Notes: generated by a model not told the origin, from the sequence alone. Positions 1-7,241 are shown, counted from the first letter of the stretch. The stretch is 11,475 bases of DNA from Ruminococcaceae bacterium UBA6842 (GCA_002451855.1 DKDS01000106.1:2594-14068); one strand, 5' to 3'. Translations and numbers: made by a program.

Positions 1-463
1 GATGCGCGATATAGCTGAAGCTTCCGCTTGAAATGCCCTCGATAACCTGATCCACATAGCGGTGCAAAAGCTCAGGCTCCGAAAAAGGCGAGCCTACATA
101 CATACCGACGCTTTCATCATCAAGAAAATGCTGACCCATTATCAGATAATCGGCTCCGTAATCCCTGCAAAGCTTTTGCAGACTGTAAAAAATATCGGGA
201 AAATACTCCGCCTCAAAGCCCGCAAAAATCTGTATATCATCTTTATATTCATCGGCAAGCTTTTTTATGCACTCAATATAGCCCGGCGCTTCGTTCACGC
301 TCATTCTCATTCCCGAAACAAACCCGTTTTTGTAAAACTGCGGTGAATGGTCGGAAAAGCCTAATATCTTGATTCCCGACTTTATGGCGTTTTCAATATA
401 CTCACGCTCACTGCCTACGGCATGGTGACAGCGAGGGGTATGCGTATGATAATTTGCAAGCAT
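1..463 (-). CDS. PHP-domain phosphatase, histidinol-phosphatase (HisJ/HisK) type, 3' end missing
   Basis: The first 154 residues of a PHP-superfamily metal-dependent phosphoesterase are visible; the gene runs off the left edge. The protein opens with NYHTHTPRCHHA (residues 4-15), giving metal-ligand candidates His6, His8 and His14. GFSDHSP follows at 35-41 (Asp38, His39), then a Glu-containing GFEAEYFPD (82-90), MGQHF (109-113), and SYIAH at the break, where the family usually continues His-Pro-Asp. This order matches the histidinol-phosphate phosphatases of the PHP type, which carry out the penultimate step of histidine synthesis. Related family members act on other phosphoesters, so the substrate is inferred. 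The start ATG (461-463) is preceded by a GAAAGGAAG ribosome binding site. The gene has its own promoter (487-515) and is transcribed away from the lysine operon. No other histidine genes are in view. Confidence 0.85.
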   Translation of the reverse strand, partial: MLANYHTHTPRCHHAVGSEREYIENAIKSGIKILGFSDHSPQFYKNGFVSGMRMSVNEAPGYIECIKKLADEYKDDIQIFAGFEAEYFPDIFYSLQKLCRDYGADYLIMGQHFLDDESVGMYVGSPFSEPELLHRYVDQVIEGISSGSFSYIAH

Positions 464-486
464 GGTTATCTTCCTTTCAACTGATA

Positions 487-515
487 ATTTTAACTCATAA
501 CAGAGTAGAAGTCAA
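487..515 (-). promoter_or_regulatory. Sigma-A promoter of the PHP phosphatase gene
   Basis: Read on the minus strand, TTGACT (515-510) is followed by exactly 17 bases and then TAAAAT (492-487). Each hexamer differs from the housekeeping consensus at one position. The predicted transcript start near 480 leaves a leader of about 17 bases holding the ribosome binding site. The promoter sits back to back with that of the lysine operon, with 24 bases between the two -35 boxes. Confidence 0.75.
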
Positions 516-539
516 TTACTTTTAAATTGCCGTTTTTAC

Positions 540-568
540 TTGACAAATATATAAAAGTGTGGTAAATT
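540..568 (+). promoter_or_regulatory. Sigma-A promoter of the lysine-riboswitch/dap operon
   Basis: TTGACA (540-545) is separated by 17 bases from TAAATT (563-568), four of six matches to the -10 consensus. Transcription should begin near 575, directly ahead of the first strand of riboswitch helix P1 (579-583). This is where a lysine leader transcript should start. Confidence 0.75.
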
Positions 569-578
569 CTTAGTATAA

Positions 579-739
579 GATAGAGGTGCGATTTGTTAAT
601 AGTAGCTTCTTCGTGTTAAGTCCGGCGGGACGATAGGCGGAGCGAAAGGAACTGTCGCCGAAGACGGTACGCCGGCGGGCGTCCGCTCTGGTAATTCGGA
701 ATAATATCCGTGTTACTGTCGCTTTTGCGGAGAGCTATC
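579..739 (+). promoter_or_regulatory. Lysine riboswitch (L box) aptamer
   Basis: The leader carries the conserved blocks of the lysine-sensing RNA in order: GATAGAGGTGCGA at 579-591, the core block GTCGCCGAAG at about 653-662, a CTGG...CTGTC arm (about 688-722), and GGAGAGCTATC at the 3' end (729-739). These match the lysC leader of Bacillus as I remember it. Helix P1 forms from 579-583 (GATAG) and 735-739 (CTATC), closing a five-helix junction. Known family behaviour is that lysine stabilises P1 and thereby promotes transcription termination in Gram-positive bacteria. The position upstream of dapA and the downstream terminator fit such an OFF switch. The aptamer assignment rests on sequence blocks read by eye; a covariance-model search for the lysine riboswitch family would settle its exact limits. 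Confidence 0.93.
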
Positions 740-783
740 GAAAAGAAGAAAAGGCGTTTTGCGCTTAACTTGTTTTTGATAGC
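734..783 (+). promoter_or_regulatory. Antiterminator helix of the lysine leader
   Basis: Bases 734-744 (GCTATCGAAAA) can pair with 773-783 (TTTTTGATAGC) over 11 pairs, one of them G-U. The left strand contains the whole 3' strand of aptamer helix P1 (735-739). The right strand contains the first five bases of the terminator stem (779-783). The antiterminator is therefore incompatible both with lysine-bound P1 and with the terminator, which is the expected layout of a transcriptional OFF switch. The pairing is seen in sequence; the switching is inferred from the family. Confidence 0.8.
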
Positions 784-805
784 CGAGCAATCGGCTATTT
801 TTTTA
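779..805 (+). terminator. Riboswitch-controlled intrinsic terminator upstream of dapA
   Basis: A perfect 8-bp stem (ATAGCCGA, 779-786, with TCGGCTAT, 791-798) closes a GCAA tetraloop of the stable GNRA class. It is followed at once by a run of T. It ends before the dapA ribosome binding site (about 814-820), so termination here prevents transcription of the whole operon. Confidence 0.92.
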
Positions 806-831
806 TTTTCTTTGAAGGGAAAGAAAGCAAA

Positions 832-1719
832 ATGAAAAAACCTGTATTTGAAGGCGCCGCAACGGCGCTTATAACTCCCCTCACCCCGGACGGTATTGAT
901 TACGCTGCCTTTGAAAGACTTATTAATTGGCAGATAGACGAGGGCGTCAATGCGCTTGTTGTCTGCGGAACGACCGGCGAGTCCTCTACGCTTACGGACG
1001 AGGAGCACCGCAAGGCAATCGAATTTGCGGTAAAATGCGCGGACGGTCGTGCCCCCGTAATAGCGGGCACCGGCTCTAACGATACGGCGTATGCCTTAGA
1101 GCTTACCGAGTTCTCCTGCGAGGCAGGGGTTGACGGCGTACTTGCAGTTACCCCGTATTATAACAAGGCAACCCAAAAGGGACTTGTAAAAATGTATTCC
1201 GCAATAGCAGACAAAGCCACAGTTCCCGTCATACTATATAATGTACCGTCAAGAACAGGCGTAAATTTACTGCCCGAGACCGTGGCAGAGCTTGCGAAGC
1301 ACCCCAATATCAACGGTATTAAAGAGGCAAACGGCAATATTTCGGCAGTAGCCGAAACCGCACAGCTCTGTAAGGACAGCATCAATATTTATTCGGGCAA
1401 CGACGACCAGACCGTACCGATTATGTCGCTCGGCGGCAAGGGCTGTATTTCGGTTCTTTCAAATCTGCTTCCCGCGGAAACCGCGCTTATGTGCAGAAAA
1501 ATGCTTGACGGCGACACAAAGGGCGCCGCGGAATTACAGCTTAAATATCTGCCGCTTATAAAAGCGCTTTTCAGCGAGGTTAATCCTATACCCGTAAAAG
1601 CCGCAATGTCCGCTATGGGATTTTGCGAAAACTACCTGAGAATGCCGCTTACACAAATGGAAGACGCACACAAGGAAATTCTTTTGAATGAAATGCGTAA
1701 GTGCGGCATTAAAGTATAA
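832..1719 (+). CDS. dapA: 4-hydroxy-tetrahydrodipicolinate synthase
   Basis: This cytosolic aldolase condenses pyruvate with aspartate semialdehyde, the first committed step of DAP and lysine synthesis. The 295-residue protein has the family's normal length and a complete active site. GTTGES at 46-51 supplies Thr47 and Thr48. Tyr110, Tyr136 and Arg141 (YNVPSRTG, 136-143) are present, as is the Schiff-base Lys164 in GIKEANG (162-168). All of these lie three residues after their E. coli counterparts, so the TIM barrel is intact. The ATG at 832 follows a GAAGGGA ribosome binding site about 11 bases upstream. It is the first gene of the operon behind the lysine riboswitch, and only 14 bases separate it from dapF. 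Its product is also the branch point for dipicolinic acid in spore formers. Confidence 0.96.
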   Translation: MKKPVFEGAATALITPLTPDGIDYAAFERLINWQIDEGVNALVVCGTTGESSTLTDEEHRKAIEFAVKCADGRAPVIAGTGSNDTAYALELTEFSCEAGVDGVLAVTPYYNKATQKGLVKMYSAIADKATVPVILYNVPSRTGVNLLPETVAELAKHPNINGIKEANGNISAVAETAQLCKDSINIYSGNDDQTVPIMSLGGKGCISVLSNLLPAETALMCRKMLDGDTKGAAELQLKYLPLIKALFSEVNPIPVKAAMSAMGFCENYLRMPLTQMEDAHKEILLNEMRKCGIKV

Positions 1720-1733
1720 GGACGGCGAAAATA

Positions 1734-2585
1734 ATGAAAGAAATTAAATTCACCAAAATGCACGGTATCGGGAACGATTACATTTACATTGACTGCTTTA
1801 AGCAGCCGGTAGACAACCCGTCTTACCTTGCGAAAATAATGTCACCGAGAAGAACAAGCGTCGGAAGCGACGGCGTAATTCTTATCTGCCCGTCCGACAA
1901 GGCTGACGCTAAAATGCGTATGTTCAACCTCGACGGAAGCGAGGGAAAAATGTGCGGCAACGGAATAAGGTGCGTAGGAAAGTACATTTACGATACGGGA
2001 ATCGCGCACAAGCCGACCGTTACGGTTGAAACCCTAAGCGGTATAAAAACGCTCAGTATAAGTGAAAAAAACGGCAAAGCCGAGACCATTACGGTGGATA
2101 TGGGCGAGCCTGTGCTCAAAGCCTCGCTTATTCCTATCGTATGGAGCAAAGAAACCGTAATAAACGAACCGATTTTGATAGACAAAACGGAGTATAAAAT
2201 CACAGCAGTTTCAATGGGCAACCCCCACGCGGTGGTCTTTTGCGACTCCGTAAAGGAGCTTGAACTTGAAAAAATCGGTCCGAAATTTGAATTTAACCCA
2301 ATCTTCCCCGAACAGGTCAACACCGAGTTTATCCGTGTTATCGACGGAAATAATCTTGAAATGCGCGTTTGGGAGCGCGGTAGCGGCGAGACCTTTGCCT
2401 GCGGAACCGGAGCGTGCGCCGCGGCTGTGGCGGCTGTGCTTAACGGATATTGTAAGAAAAACGAGGAAATAACCGTTCACCTTAAATGCGGTTGCCTTAT
2501 GATAAAATATGCCGACGATTCTCATATATATATGCGGGGCGCGGCAGAAAAAGTATATGACGGAGTGTATTATTATGAGCCTTAA
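1734..2585 (+). CDS. dapF: Diaminopimelate epimerase
   Basis: This enzyme interconverts LL- and meso-diaminopimelate without a cofactor, using two cysteines as acid and base. In this 283-residue protein both are present: Cys74 in GKMCGNGIRC (71-80) and Cys223 in GETFACGTGACA (218-229). Other family marks are KMHGIGNDY (8-16), GSDG (44-47), MGNPHAV (161-167) and ERGSGE (214-219). It belongs directly after DapL in the pathway, because that aminotransferase yields the LL isomer while cell-wall synthesis and LysA need meso-DAP. Translation starts 14 bases after the dapA stop. Its 3' end overlaps the dapL start by 11 bases, suggesting translational coupling. Confidence 0.96.
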   Translation: MKEIKFTKMHGIGNDYIYIDCFKQPVDNPSYLAKIMSPRRTSVGSDGVILICPSDKADAKMRMFNLDGSEGKMCGNGIRCVGKYIYDTGIAHKPTVTVETLSGIKTLSISEKNGKAETITVDMGEPVLKASLIPIVWSKETVINEPILIDKTEYKITAVSMGNPHAVVFCDSVKELELEKIGPKFEFNPIFPEQVNTEFIRVIDGNNLEMRVWERGSGETFACGTGACAAAVAAVLNGYCKKNEEITVHLKCGCLMIKYADDSHIYMRGAAEKVYDGVYYYEP

Positions 2586-3762
2586 TATCAAAATCAACGA
2601 AAACTATTTCAATGTTAAAAAGAACTACTTATTCTCGGAAATTGCAAAAAGAGTAAGCGCTTACTCCGCGGCACATCCGAATGCTGAAATCGTGCGGCTC
2701 GGTATAGGAGATGTTACCCTGCCCCTTTCCCAAGTTGTTGTTAACGCAATGAAGAAAGCCGCCGACGAAATGGGCAATGCCGAAACCTTCAGAGGCTATG
2801 CCCCCGAATACGGTTACGATTTTCTCCGTGAAGCGATAGCCGATTACTACAAAAGAATACCCGTGGAGCTTTCGGCAGAGGAAATTTATGTTTCGGACGG
2901 AGCTAAAAGCGATGTCGGCAATATTGTGGACATTCTCGGCGACAACGAAATTTTAATACCCGATCCCGTTTATCCCGTTTATCTTGACAGCAATATAATG
3001 AGCGGCAGAAAGGTTACATTCTTAAAGGGAAACAGTGAAAACGGATTTTTGCCTATGCCCGACGGTATTGCGGAAAAGCCTTATGTTATCTACCTCTGCT
3101 CACCCAACAATCCGACGGGCGCCGTATACACAAAGGCAGGAATTAAAAAATGGGTTGATTTTGCAGTAAAAACAGGCTCGCTTATTATTTTCGACTCCGC
3201 ATACGAAGCCTTTATAAGCGGCGATTATCCGCACTCTGTTTATGAGGTTGAGGGCGCCAAAAGCTGCACCGTGGAAATATGCAGCTTTTCGAAAACCGCA
3301 GGCTTCACTGGCACAAGGTGCGCTTGGAGCGTTTTCCCCGACGAGCTTACCGTGGGAGAAAACAAGCTTTCCTACCTTTGGGCAAGAAGACAGGCGACAA
3401 AATTCAACGGCGTGCCTTATGTTATTCAGCGCGCCGCGGAAGCGGCTCTTTCCGAAGAAGGACTTTCGGAATGCCGCAAAGCAATAAGCTACTATATGGA
3501 AAACGCCCGTATTATAGGCGAAGTCCTTAAAGCAAAGGGAATCGAATATACCGGCGGCGAAAACTCGCCCTATTTATGGCTTAAGTGCCCGGGCGGTATG
3601 TCGTCTTGGGAATTTTTTGATTACTTACTCAATAATGCGCAAATCGTCGGAACCCCCGGTGCCGGCTTCGGTGACTCGGGAGAGGGTTATTTCAGGCTCA
3701 CCTCATTCGGAAGCCGTGAATCAACGCTTGAAGCCGCAAGGAGATTCGACGCACTGCTTTAG
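2575..3762 (+). CDS. dapL: LL-diaminopimelate aminotransferase
   Basis: This PLP enzyme converts tetrahydrodipicolinate directly to LL-DAP with glutamate as amino donor. It replaces the acylated route (DapD or DapH, the N-acyl aminotransferase and the deacylase). I place the start at ATG 2575, not at the in-frame codon at 2509, because a GGAG (2562-2565) sits nine bases upstream and the resulting N terminus (NIKINENYF...YLFSEIAKRV) matches the family. The 395-residue protein has the type I fold marks: GIGDVTLP (43-50), GNAETFRGYAPEYG (67-80), CSPNNPTG (175-182), Asp207 and Tyr210 in DSAY, the PLP lysine Lys240 in SFSKTAGFTGTR, and a C-terminal Arg374 in YFRLTSFG. The start lies inside the end of dapF, and its stop codon overlaps the lysA ribosome binding site. 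Confidence 0.94.
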   Translation: MSLNIKINENYFNVKKNYLFSEIAKRVSAYSAAHPNAEIVRLGIGDVTLPLSQVVVNAMKKAADEMGNAETFRGYAPEYGYDFLREAIADYYKRIPVELSAEEIYVSDGAKSDVGNIVDILGDNEILIPDPVYPVYLDSNIMSGRKVTFLKGNSENGFLPMPDGIAEKPYVIYLCSPNNPTGAVYTKAGIKKWVDFAVKTGSLIIFDSAYEAFISGDYPHSVYEVEGAKSCTVEICSFSKTAGFTGTRCAWSVFPDELTVGENKLSYLWARRQATKFNGVPYVIQRAAEAALSEEGLSECRKAISYYMENARIIGEVLKAKGIEYTGGENSPYLWLKCPGGMSSWEFFDYLLNNAQIVGTPGAGFGDSGEGYFRLTSFGSRESTLEAARRFDALL

Positions 3763-3773
3763 GAGAATGACTT

Positions 3774-5069
3774 ATGTTATACAGTGATGTTTCGGTAAAT
3801 GAAAAGGGACACCTTACCCTTGCGGGATATGATACGGTAGAGCTTGCCGAGAAATACGGCACTCCGCTTTACCTTATGAACGAGGATAAAATAAGAGCCC
3901 GTGTGCGTGAATATAAAAACGCGATGAATAAATATTTTCCGTCGGGCTCCGTTCCCGAATTTGCAAGCAAGGCATTTTGCTGTAAGCAAATATACCGCAT
4001 AATGGCTGATGAGGGAATTGATATTGATGTCGTCTCGCCGGGTGAAATCTACACTGCGGTATCGGCAGGCTTTCCGATGGAAAAAAGCTTTTTTCACGGC
4101 AACAACAAAACGGACGCCGATATTGCCTTTGCAATAGATAATAAAGTCGGTTACTTTGTTGTCGATAACTTGGACGAATTGGCAGCGCTTGACAAAATTG
4201 CGGGTGAAAAGGGCGTTAAACAGAAAATTCTTCTCCGAGTTACGCCCGGTATTGACCCGCATACACACAAAAAAATATCGACAGGCTCGGTGGAGTCAAA
4301 ATTCGGCATAGCGATAGAGACAGGTCAGGCGCTCGAAGCGGTCGATGCGGCTTTAAGCCTTAAAAACATTAAGCTCTGCGGTTACCACTGCCATATCGGT
4401 TCGCAGATTTTTGAGTCGGAGCCGTTCGGCACAGCCTCGGAAATAATGCTCGGATTTATAGAGGATACCGCCGAAAAAACGGGATACACCCCCGAAATGC
4501 TTAATTTGGGCGGCGGCTGCGGAGTAAGATATACTGAAAACGACCCCGAAATAGATTATGAAAAACGAATCCGCGAGGTCGGGGAAATTCTTGACCGACA
4601 GTGCAAAGAGCTTGGTATTCCCGTTCCGAAAATTCTTATGGAGCCGGGCAGAAGCCTTGTTGCCGATTCGGGAATGACGCTTTACACGGTAGGCGGCGTA
4701 AAGGAAATACGGGGATATAAAAACTATGTCTCGGTAGACGGCGGAATGACCGATAACCCGAGATTTGCGCTGTACGAATCCCCATATACGGTAATTTTGG
4801 CGTCAAGGGCAAGCGATAAACCAGATTTTACGGCGGATGTCGCGGGCAGATGCTGCGAATCGGGCGACCTTATAGGCGAGAACTTCAAAATGCCGAGACC
4901 TGTACGGGGTGAAATTCTGGCAGTCCTTACCACAGGAGCGTACAATTACTCAATGGCGTCGAATTACAACCGTGTCGGCCGTCCGCCCGTTGTAATGCTT
5001 AATTCCGAAAGGGATTATGTTGCGGTCGAGCGTGAAAGCCTTGCGGATATGTGCAGGCTTGATAAATAA
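3774..5069 (+). CDS. lysA: Diaminopimelate decarboxylase
   Basis: This is the last step of lysine synthesis: PLP-dependent decarboxylation of meso-DAP to L-lysine. The 431-residue protein is a fold-type III (alanine racemase-like barrel) decarboxylase. PLP is held by Lys66 in FASKAF (63-68). HCHIGSQ (205-211), the glycine-rich LGGGCG (245-250) and EPGRS (290-294) form the phosphate and substrate pocket. CCESGD (360-365) supplies the catalytic cysteine from the partner subunit, and TGAYNYSM (387-394) carries the conserved Tyr390. The AGGAG at 3761-3765 overlaps the dapL stop and lies eight bases before the ATG. It is the final gene of the operon, with a strong terminator directly after it. Confidence 0.96.
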   Translation: MLYSDVSVNEKGHLTLAGYDTVELAEKYGTPLYLMNEDKIRARVREYKNAMNKYFPSGSVPEFASKAFCCKQIYRIMADEGIDIDVVSPGEIYTAVSAGFPMEKSFFHGNNKTDADIAFAIDNKVGYFVVDNLDELAALDKIAGEKGVKQKILLRVTPGIDPHTHKKISTGSVESKFGIAIETGQALEAVDAALSLKNIKLCGYHCHIGSQIFESEPFGTASEIMLGFIEDTAEKTGYTPEMLNLGGGCGVRYTENDPEIDYEKRIREVGEILDRQCKELGIPVPKILMEPGRSLVADSGMTLYTVGGVKEIRGYKNYVSVDGGMTDNPRFALYESPYTVILASRASDKPDFTADVAGRCCESGDLIGENFKMPRPVRGEILAVLTTGAYNYSMASNYNRVGRPPVVMLNSERDYVAVERESLADMCRLDK

Positions 5070-5071
5070 AG

Positions 5072-5101
5072 AAATAACGGAGCCTTTCGGCTCCGTTATT
5101 T
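5072..5101 (+). terminator. Terminator of the dapA-dapF-dapL-lysA operon
   Basis: A perfect 13-bp stem (5072-5084 with 5089-5101) has a four-base TTTC loop. The A-rich 5' side and T-rich 3' side make it symmetrical, so the T run is part of the stem rather than a separate tail. It begins three bases after the lysA stop codon. Confidence 0.88.
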
Positions 5102-5234
5102 AGGTCAAAAAACGACAGGATTATTACCCTGCCGCTTTTAAGCAAAATCAAAGTGTAACTATATTTTACCGCAAAATTCGTGTTTGTCAAGCAAAATTTG
5201 ACCAAATAATGAATTTTTTGCGAATTTTTATCTA

Positions 5235-5265
5235 TTGCACAAAAGAAATTGCTCGGTTTGTGCAA
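5235..5265. repeat. Perfect 9-bp inverted repeat upstream of the rRNA methyltransferase gene
   Basis: TTGCACAAA (5235-5243) and its exact reverse complement TTTGTGCAA (5257-5265) are separated by 13 bases, 34 bases ahead of the chosen start codon at 5300. The layout suits either a dimeric repressor site or an RNA hairpin in the leader. There is no T run after it, so it is not a terminator. The rest of the 5102-5299 gap is AT-rich, holds two similar 10-mers (GCAAAATTCG at 5171 and GCAAAATTTG at 5191, 20 bases apart), and shows no convincing sigma-A promoter. Confidence 0.6.
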
Positions 5266-5299
5266 CATTCAATTATGTAAAAGTGTTTTGGGGTGCCGT

Positions 5300-6661
5300 A
5301 TGCAAAAAAACGACGAATATATTATTGAAATAACCGGTTATACCTCCGAGGGCAGCGGAATAGGCCGTGCGGACTCGGTTGCGGTATTTGTGCCGTCTGC
5401 CGCCGCGGGCGATGTGCTTAGAGTTAAAATACTTAAGGTCAAAAAGAGCTATGCTTACGGCAAAATAATAGAAATATTAACCCCCTCCCCCTCAAGGACG
5501 GAAAACGACTGTCCCTCCTTTAATCAGTGCGGCGGATGTGTTTACCGACATATAAGCTATGAGGAGGAGTGCAGAATAAAGGCTTTAAAGGTCTATGACG
5601 CCGTAAAACGGATAGGCGGAATAAATATGCCGCCTGAAAGTTTGATACCGTCCGAAACGCAAAATCACTACCGCAATAAGGCGCAGTATCCTGTCTCTCC
5701 CGACGGCTATCCGGGCTTTTACGCATTCCATTCCCACAGAATAGTAAAATGCGACTCCTGCCCTCTTGAGCCCGAAATTTTTGATAAAATCACAGCCCTT
5801 TGCTCCGAATGGGCGATTAAAAACCGTATCGGCATTTACAACGAAGAAGCTCATACGGGACTGCTGCGGCATATATACATACGCCTTGCCGAAAAAACAG
5901 ATGAAATAATGGTATGTCTTGTGATAAACGGTAAGTCTCTTCCATTTGCGGACGAGCTTATTGACCGCTTAAAGGAATTATGCCGAGACCGCCTTAAAAG
6001 CGTACAGATAAATATAAACCATGAAAAAACAAATGTAATACTCGGCAAAAAGTGCGTTACTCTCTTCGGCTCGCCTTATATTACCGATATACTCTGCGGC
6101 GTTAAGGTTAGGCTTTCTCCCCTTTCCTTTTATCAGGTGAACCGCGCGACCGCCGAAAGGCTTTATAAAAAAGCCGCGGAATATGCCGAGCCGCAGGGTA
6201 AAACCGTACTCGACCTTTATTGCGGCGCAGGTACTATCGGTCTTTCAATGGCGGATAAAGCCGAAAAAATTATCGGTGTGGAAATTGTGCCCGAGGCAGT
6301 TGAGGACGCAAAATTCAACGCAAGGCTTAACGGTATAGAAAACGCGGAATTTTTGTGTTCGGACGCCTCTTATGCGGCGGAGCGGTTGGCAGAAAACGGA
6401 ATTACGCCCGATGTTATTATAGTAGACCCACCGAGGAAAGGCTGTTCCGCCGAGCTTATTTCCGTTATCACGGAAAAATTCAAGCCCGAACGGGTGGTTT
6501 ATGTATCCTGCGACCCCGCAACATTTGCGAGAGACGCAAAGCTGTTCGGCGAAAACGGGTATATACTTCGTGAATATACTCCTGTCGATATGTTCCCCCG
6601 CACCTCACATATTGAGACGGTAGGATTGTTAGAGGCTGCAAAAGTTATATCAAAATATTAA
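5300..6661 (+). CDS. rlmD: 23S rRNA (uracil-C5)-methyltransferase, RlmD/RlmCD/TrmA family
   Basis: This SAM-dependent enzyme makes 5-methyluridine in RNA, by family knowledge U1939 and in some Bacillota also U747 of 23S rRNA. The 453-residue protein has an N-terminal TRAM domain (about 6-61, with the YTSEGSGIGR core). A [4Fe-4S] cysteine set is formed by Cys71, Cys77 and Cys80, probably with Cys154. The C-terminal Rossmann domain has DLYCGAGTIGL (305-315), GVEIV (326-330), the DPPRKG motif (376-381) and the nucleophile Cys404 in SCDPAT. I chose ATG 5300 with an upstream GGGGTG; an in-frame TTG at 5249 would add 17 residues before the TRAM domain and would fall inside the inverted repeat. Which uridine is modified cannot be told from sequence. 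Confidence 0.92.
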   Translation: MQKNDEYIIEITGYTSEGSGIGRADSVAVFVPSAAAGDVLRVKILKVKKSYAYGKIIEILTPSPSRTENDCPSFNQCGGCVYRHISYEEECRIKALKVYDAVKRIGGINMPPESLIPSETQNHYRNKAQYPVSPDGYPGFYAFHSHRIVKCDSCPLEPEIFDKITALCSEWAIKNRIGIYNEEAHTGLLRHIYIRLAEKTDEIMVCLVINGKSLPFADELIDRLKELCRDRLKSVQININHEKTNVILGKKCVTLFGSPYITDILCGVKVRLSPLSFYQVNRATAERLYKKAAEYAEPQGKTVLDLYCGAGTIGLSMADKAEKIIGVEIVPEAVEDAKFNARLNGIENAEFLCSDASYAAERLAENGITPDVIIVDPPRKGCSAELISVITEKFKPERVVYVSCDPATFARDAKLFGENGYILREYTPVDMFPRTSHIETVGLLEAAKVISKY

Positions 6662-6675
6662 CAAAGCAATACAGC

Positions 6676-6708
6676 AAAGCTCCCACACTGACGTGCGGGA
6701 GCTTTTAT
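6676..6708. terminator. Hairpin terminator between convergent genes
   Basis: AAAGCTCCC (6676-6684) pairs with GGGAGCTTT (6697-6705). After one A-C mismatch the stem continues for three more pairs around a TGAC loop. A TTTT tail follows on the plus strand. It lies between the ends of the rRNA methyltransferase gene (6661) and the zinc-ribbon gene (6714), so it probably serves both, better in the plus direction because the minus-strand T tail is interrupted. Confidence 0.8.
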
Positions 6709-6713
6709 ATATA

Positions 6714-7217
6714 TTAATGCTGTTTACCGACATAATCGAATTTGCAGTACGGGCATTTCGGATAATCAATATCGTGCGATTTTCCGCATTTCGGGCAGGT
6801 TCGTTGCCAAAGCTCATTCCGTACTGTCTCGTCCGTTATTTCATTTTCCATTTTTGCCTTGCTTTTGTAATACTTTTTTGCCTTTTTGAGATAAATAAAC
6901 CCAAGGTAGACAAAAAACAATGAAACTAATGACATTAGAATTAAGATAATAATCTTATCAGCCTGTTCAGACTTAATAAAATCCAAAAAGATTATCTCAG
7001 CATCAGAAAAAAACAAATATAACCCGAGCGACAGCCACATTATCGCCCCTATAAAATACATAACGGCAAGCGGCAGTGCATTTCCCGTTGCCTTAACCGT
7101 CGGCGGAACTTTACCCGTACCTACATAGTATCCCGGATTGAACATATTGTTTTGAAATTCTATAATTTCCTTTAATGAATCGGTATCATCAACATAGTTT
7201 TTATTTTCTTCGTTCAT
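6714..7217 (-). CDS. Two-helix membrane protein with C-terminal zinc ribbon, function unknown
   Basis: The function is not recognised. The 167-residue protein has an acidic N-terminal part (about 1-45) and two hydrophobic helices (about 48-70 and 89-110). A Lys-rich stretch KKAKKYYKSKAK (111-122) probably sits on the cytoplasmic face. A C-terminal zinc ribbon has CPKCG (141-145) and CPYC (155-158), giving Cys141, Cys144, Cys155 and Cys158. The start at 7217 is chosen because a very strong GAGGAGG lies directly upstream; an earlier in-frame start at 7250 would fall before the predicted transcript start. By the positive-inside rule the Lys-rich stretch, the ribbon and probably the N terminus face the cytoplasm. 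Small ribbon-plus-helix proteins are common in Clostridia and often uncharacterised. It has its own near-consensus promoter and is probably monocistronic. Confidence 0.75.
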   Translation of the reverse strand: MNEENKNYVDDTDSLKEIIEFQNNMFNPGYYVGTGKVPPTVKATGNALPLAVMYFIGAIMWLSLGLYLFFSDAEIIFLDFIKSEQADKIIILILMSLVSLFFVYLGFIYLKKAKKYYKSKAKMENEITDETVRNELWQRTCPKCGKSHDIDYPKCPYCKFDYVGKQH

Positions 7218-7241
7218 AAAATACCTCCTCTTTACAATAGC

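Noticed and set aside
616..1008. 130-residue open frame on the minus strand over the leader and dapA
   Set aside because: It lies across the riboswitch and the start of dapA, has no family resemblance, and is explained as the antisense shadow of the real features.
3777..4268. 163-residue minus-strand open frame
   Set aside because: It is entirely antisense to lysA, which has all of its catalytic residues.
5172..5228. 8-bp inverted repeat AAAATTCG/CGAATTTT with a 40-base gap
   Set aside because: It is AT-rich, short and widely spaced. It is likely chance in this composition, unlike the 9-bp dyad at 5235-5265.
5249..5299. 17-residue N-terminal extension of the rRNA methyltransferase from a TTG codon
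   Set aside because: The TTG lies inside the inverted repeat and has no good ribosome binding site. The TRAM domain starts properly from ATG 5300.
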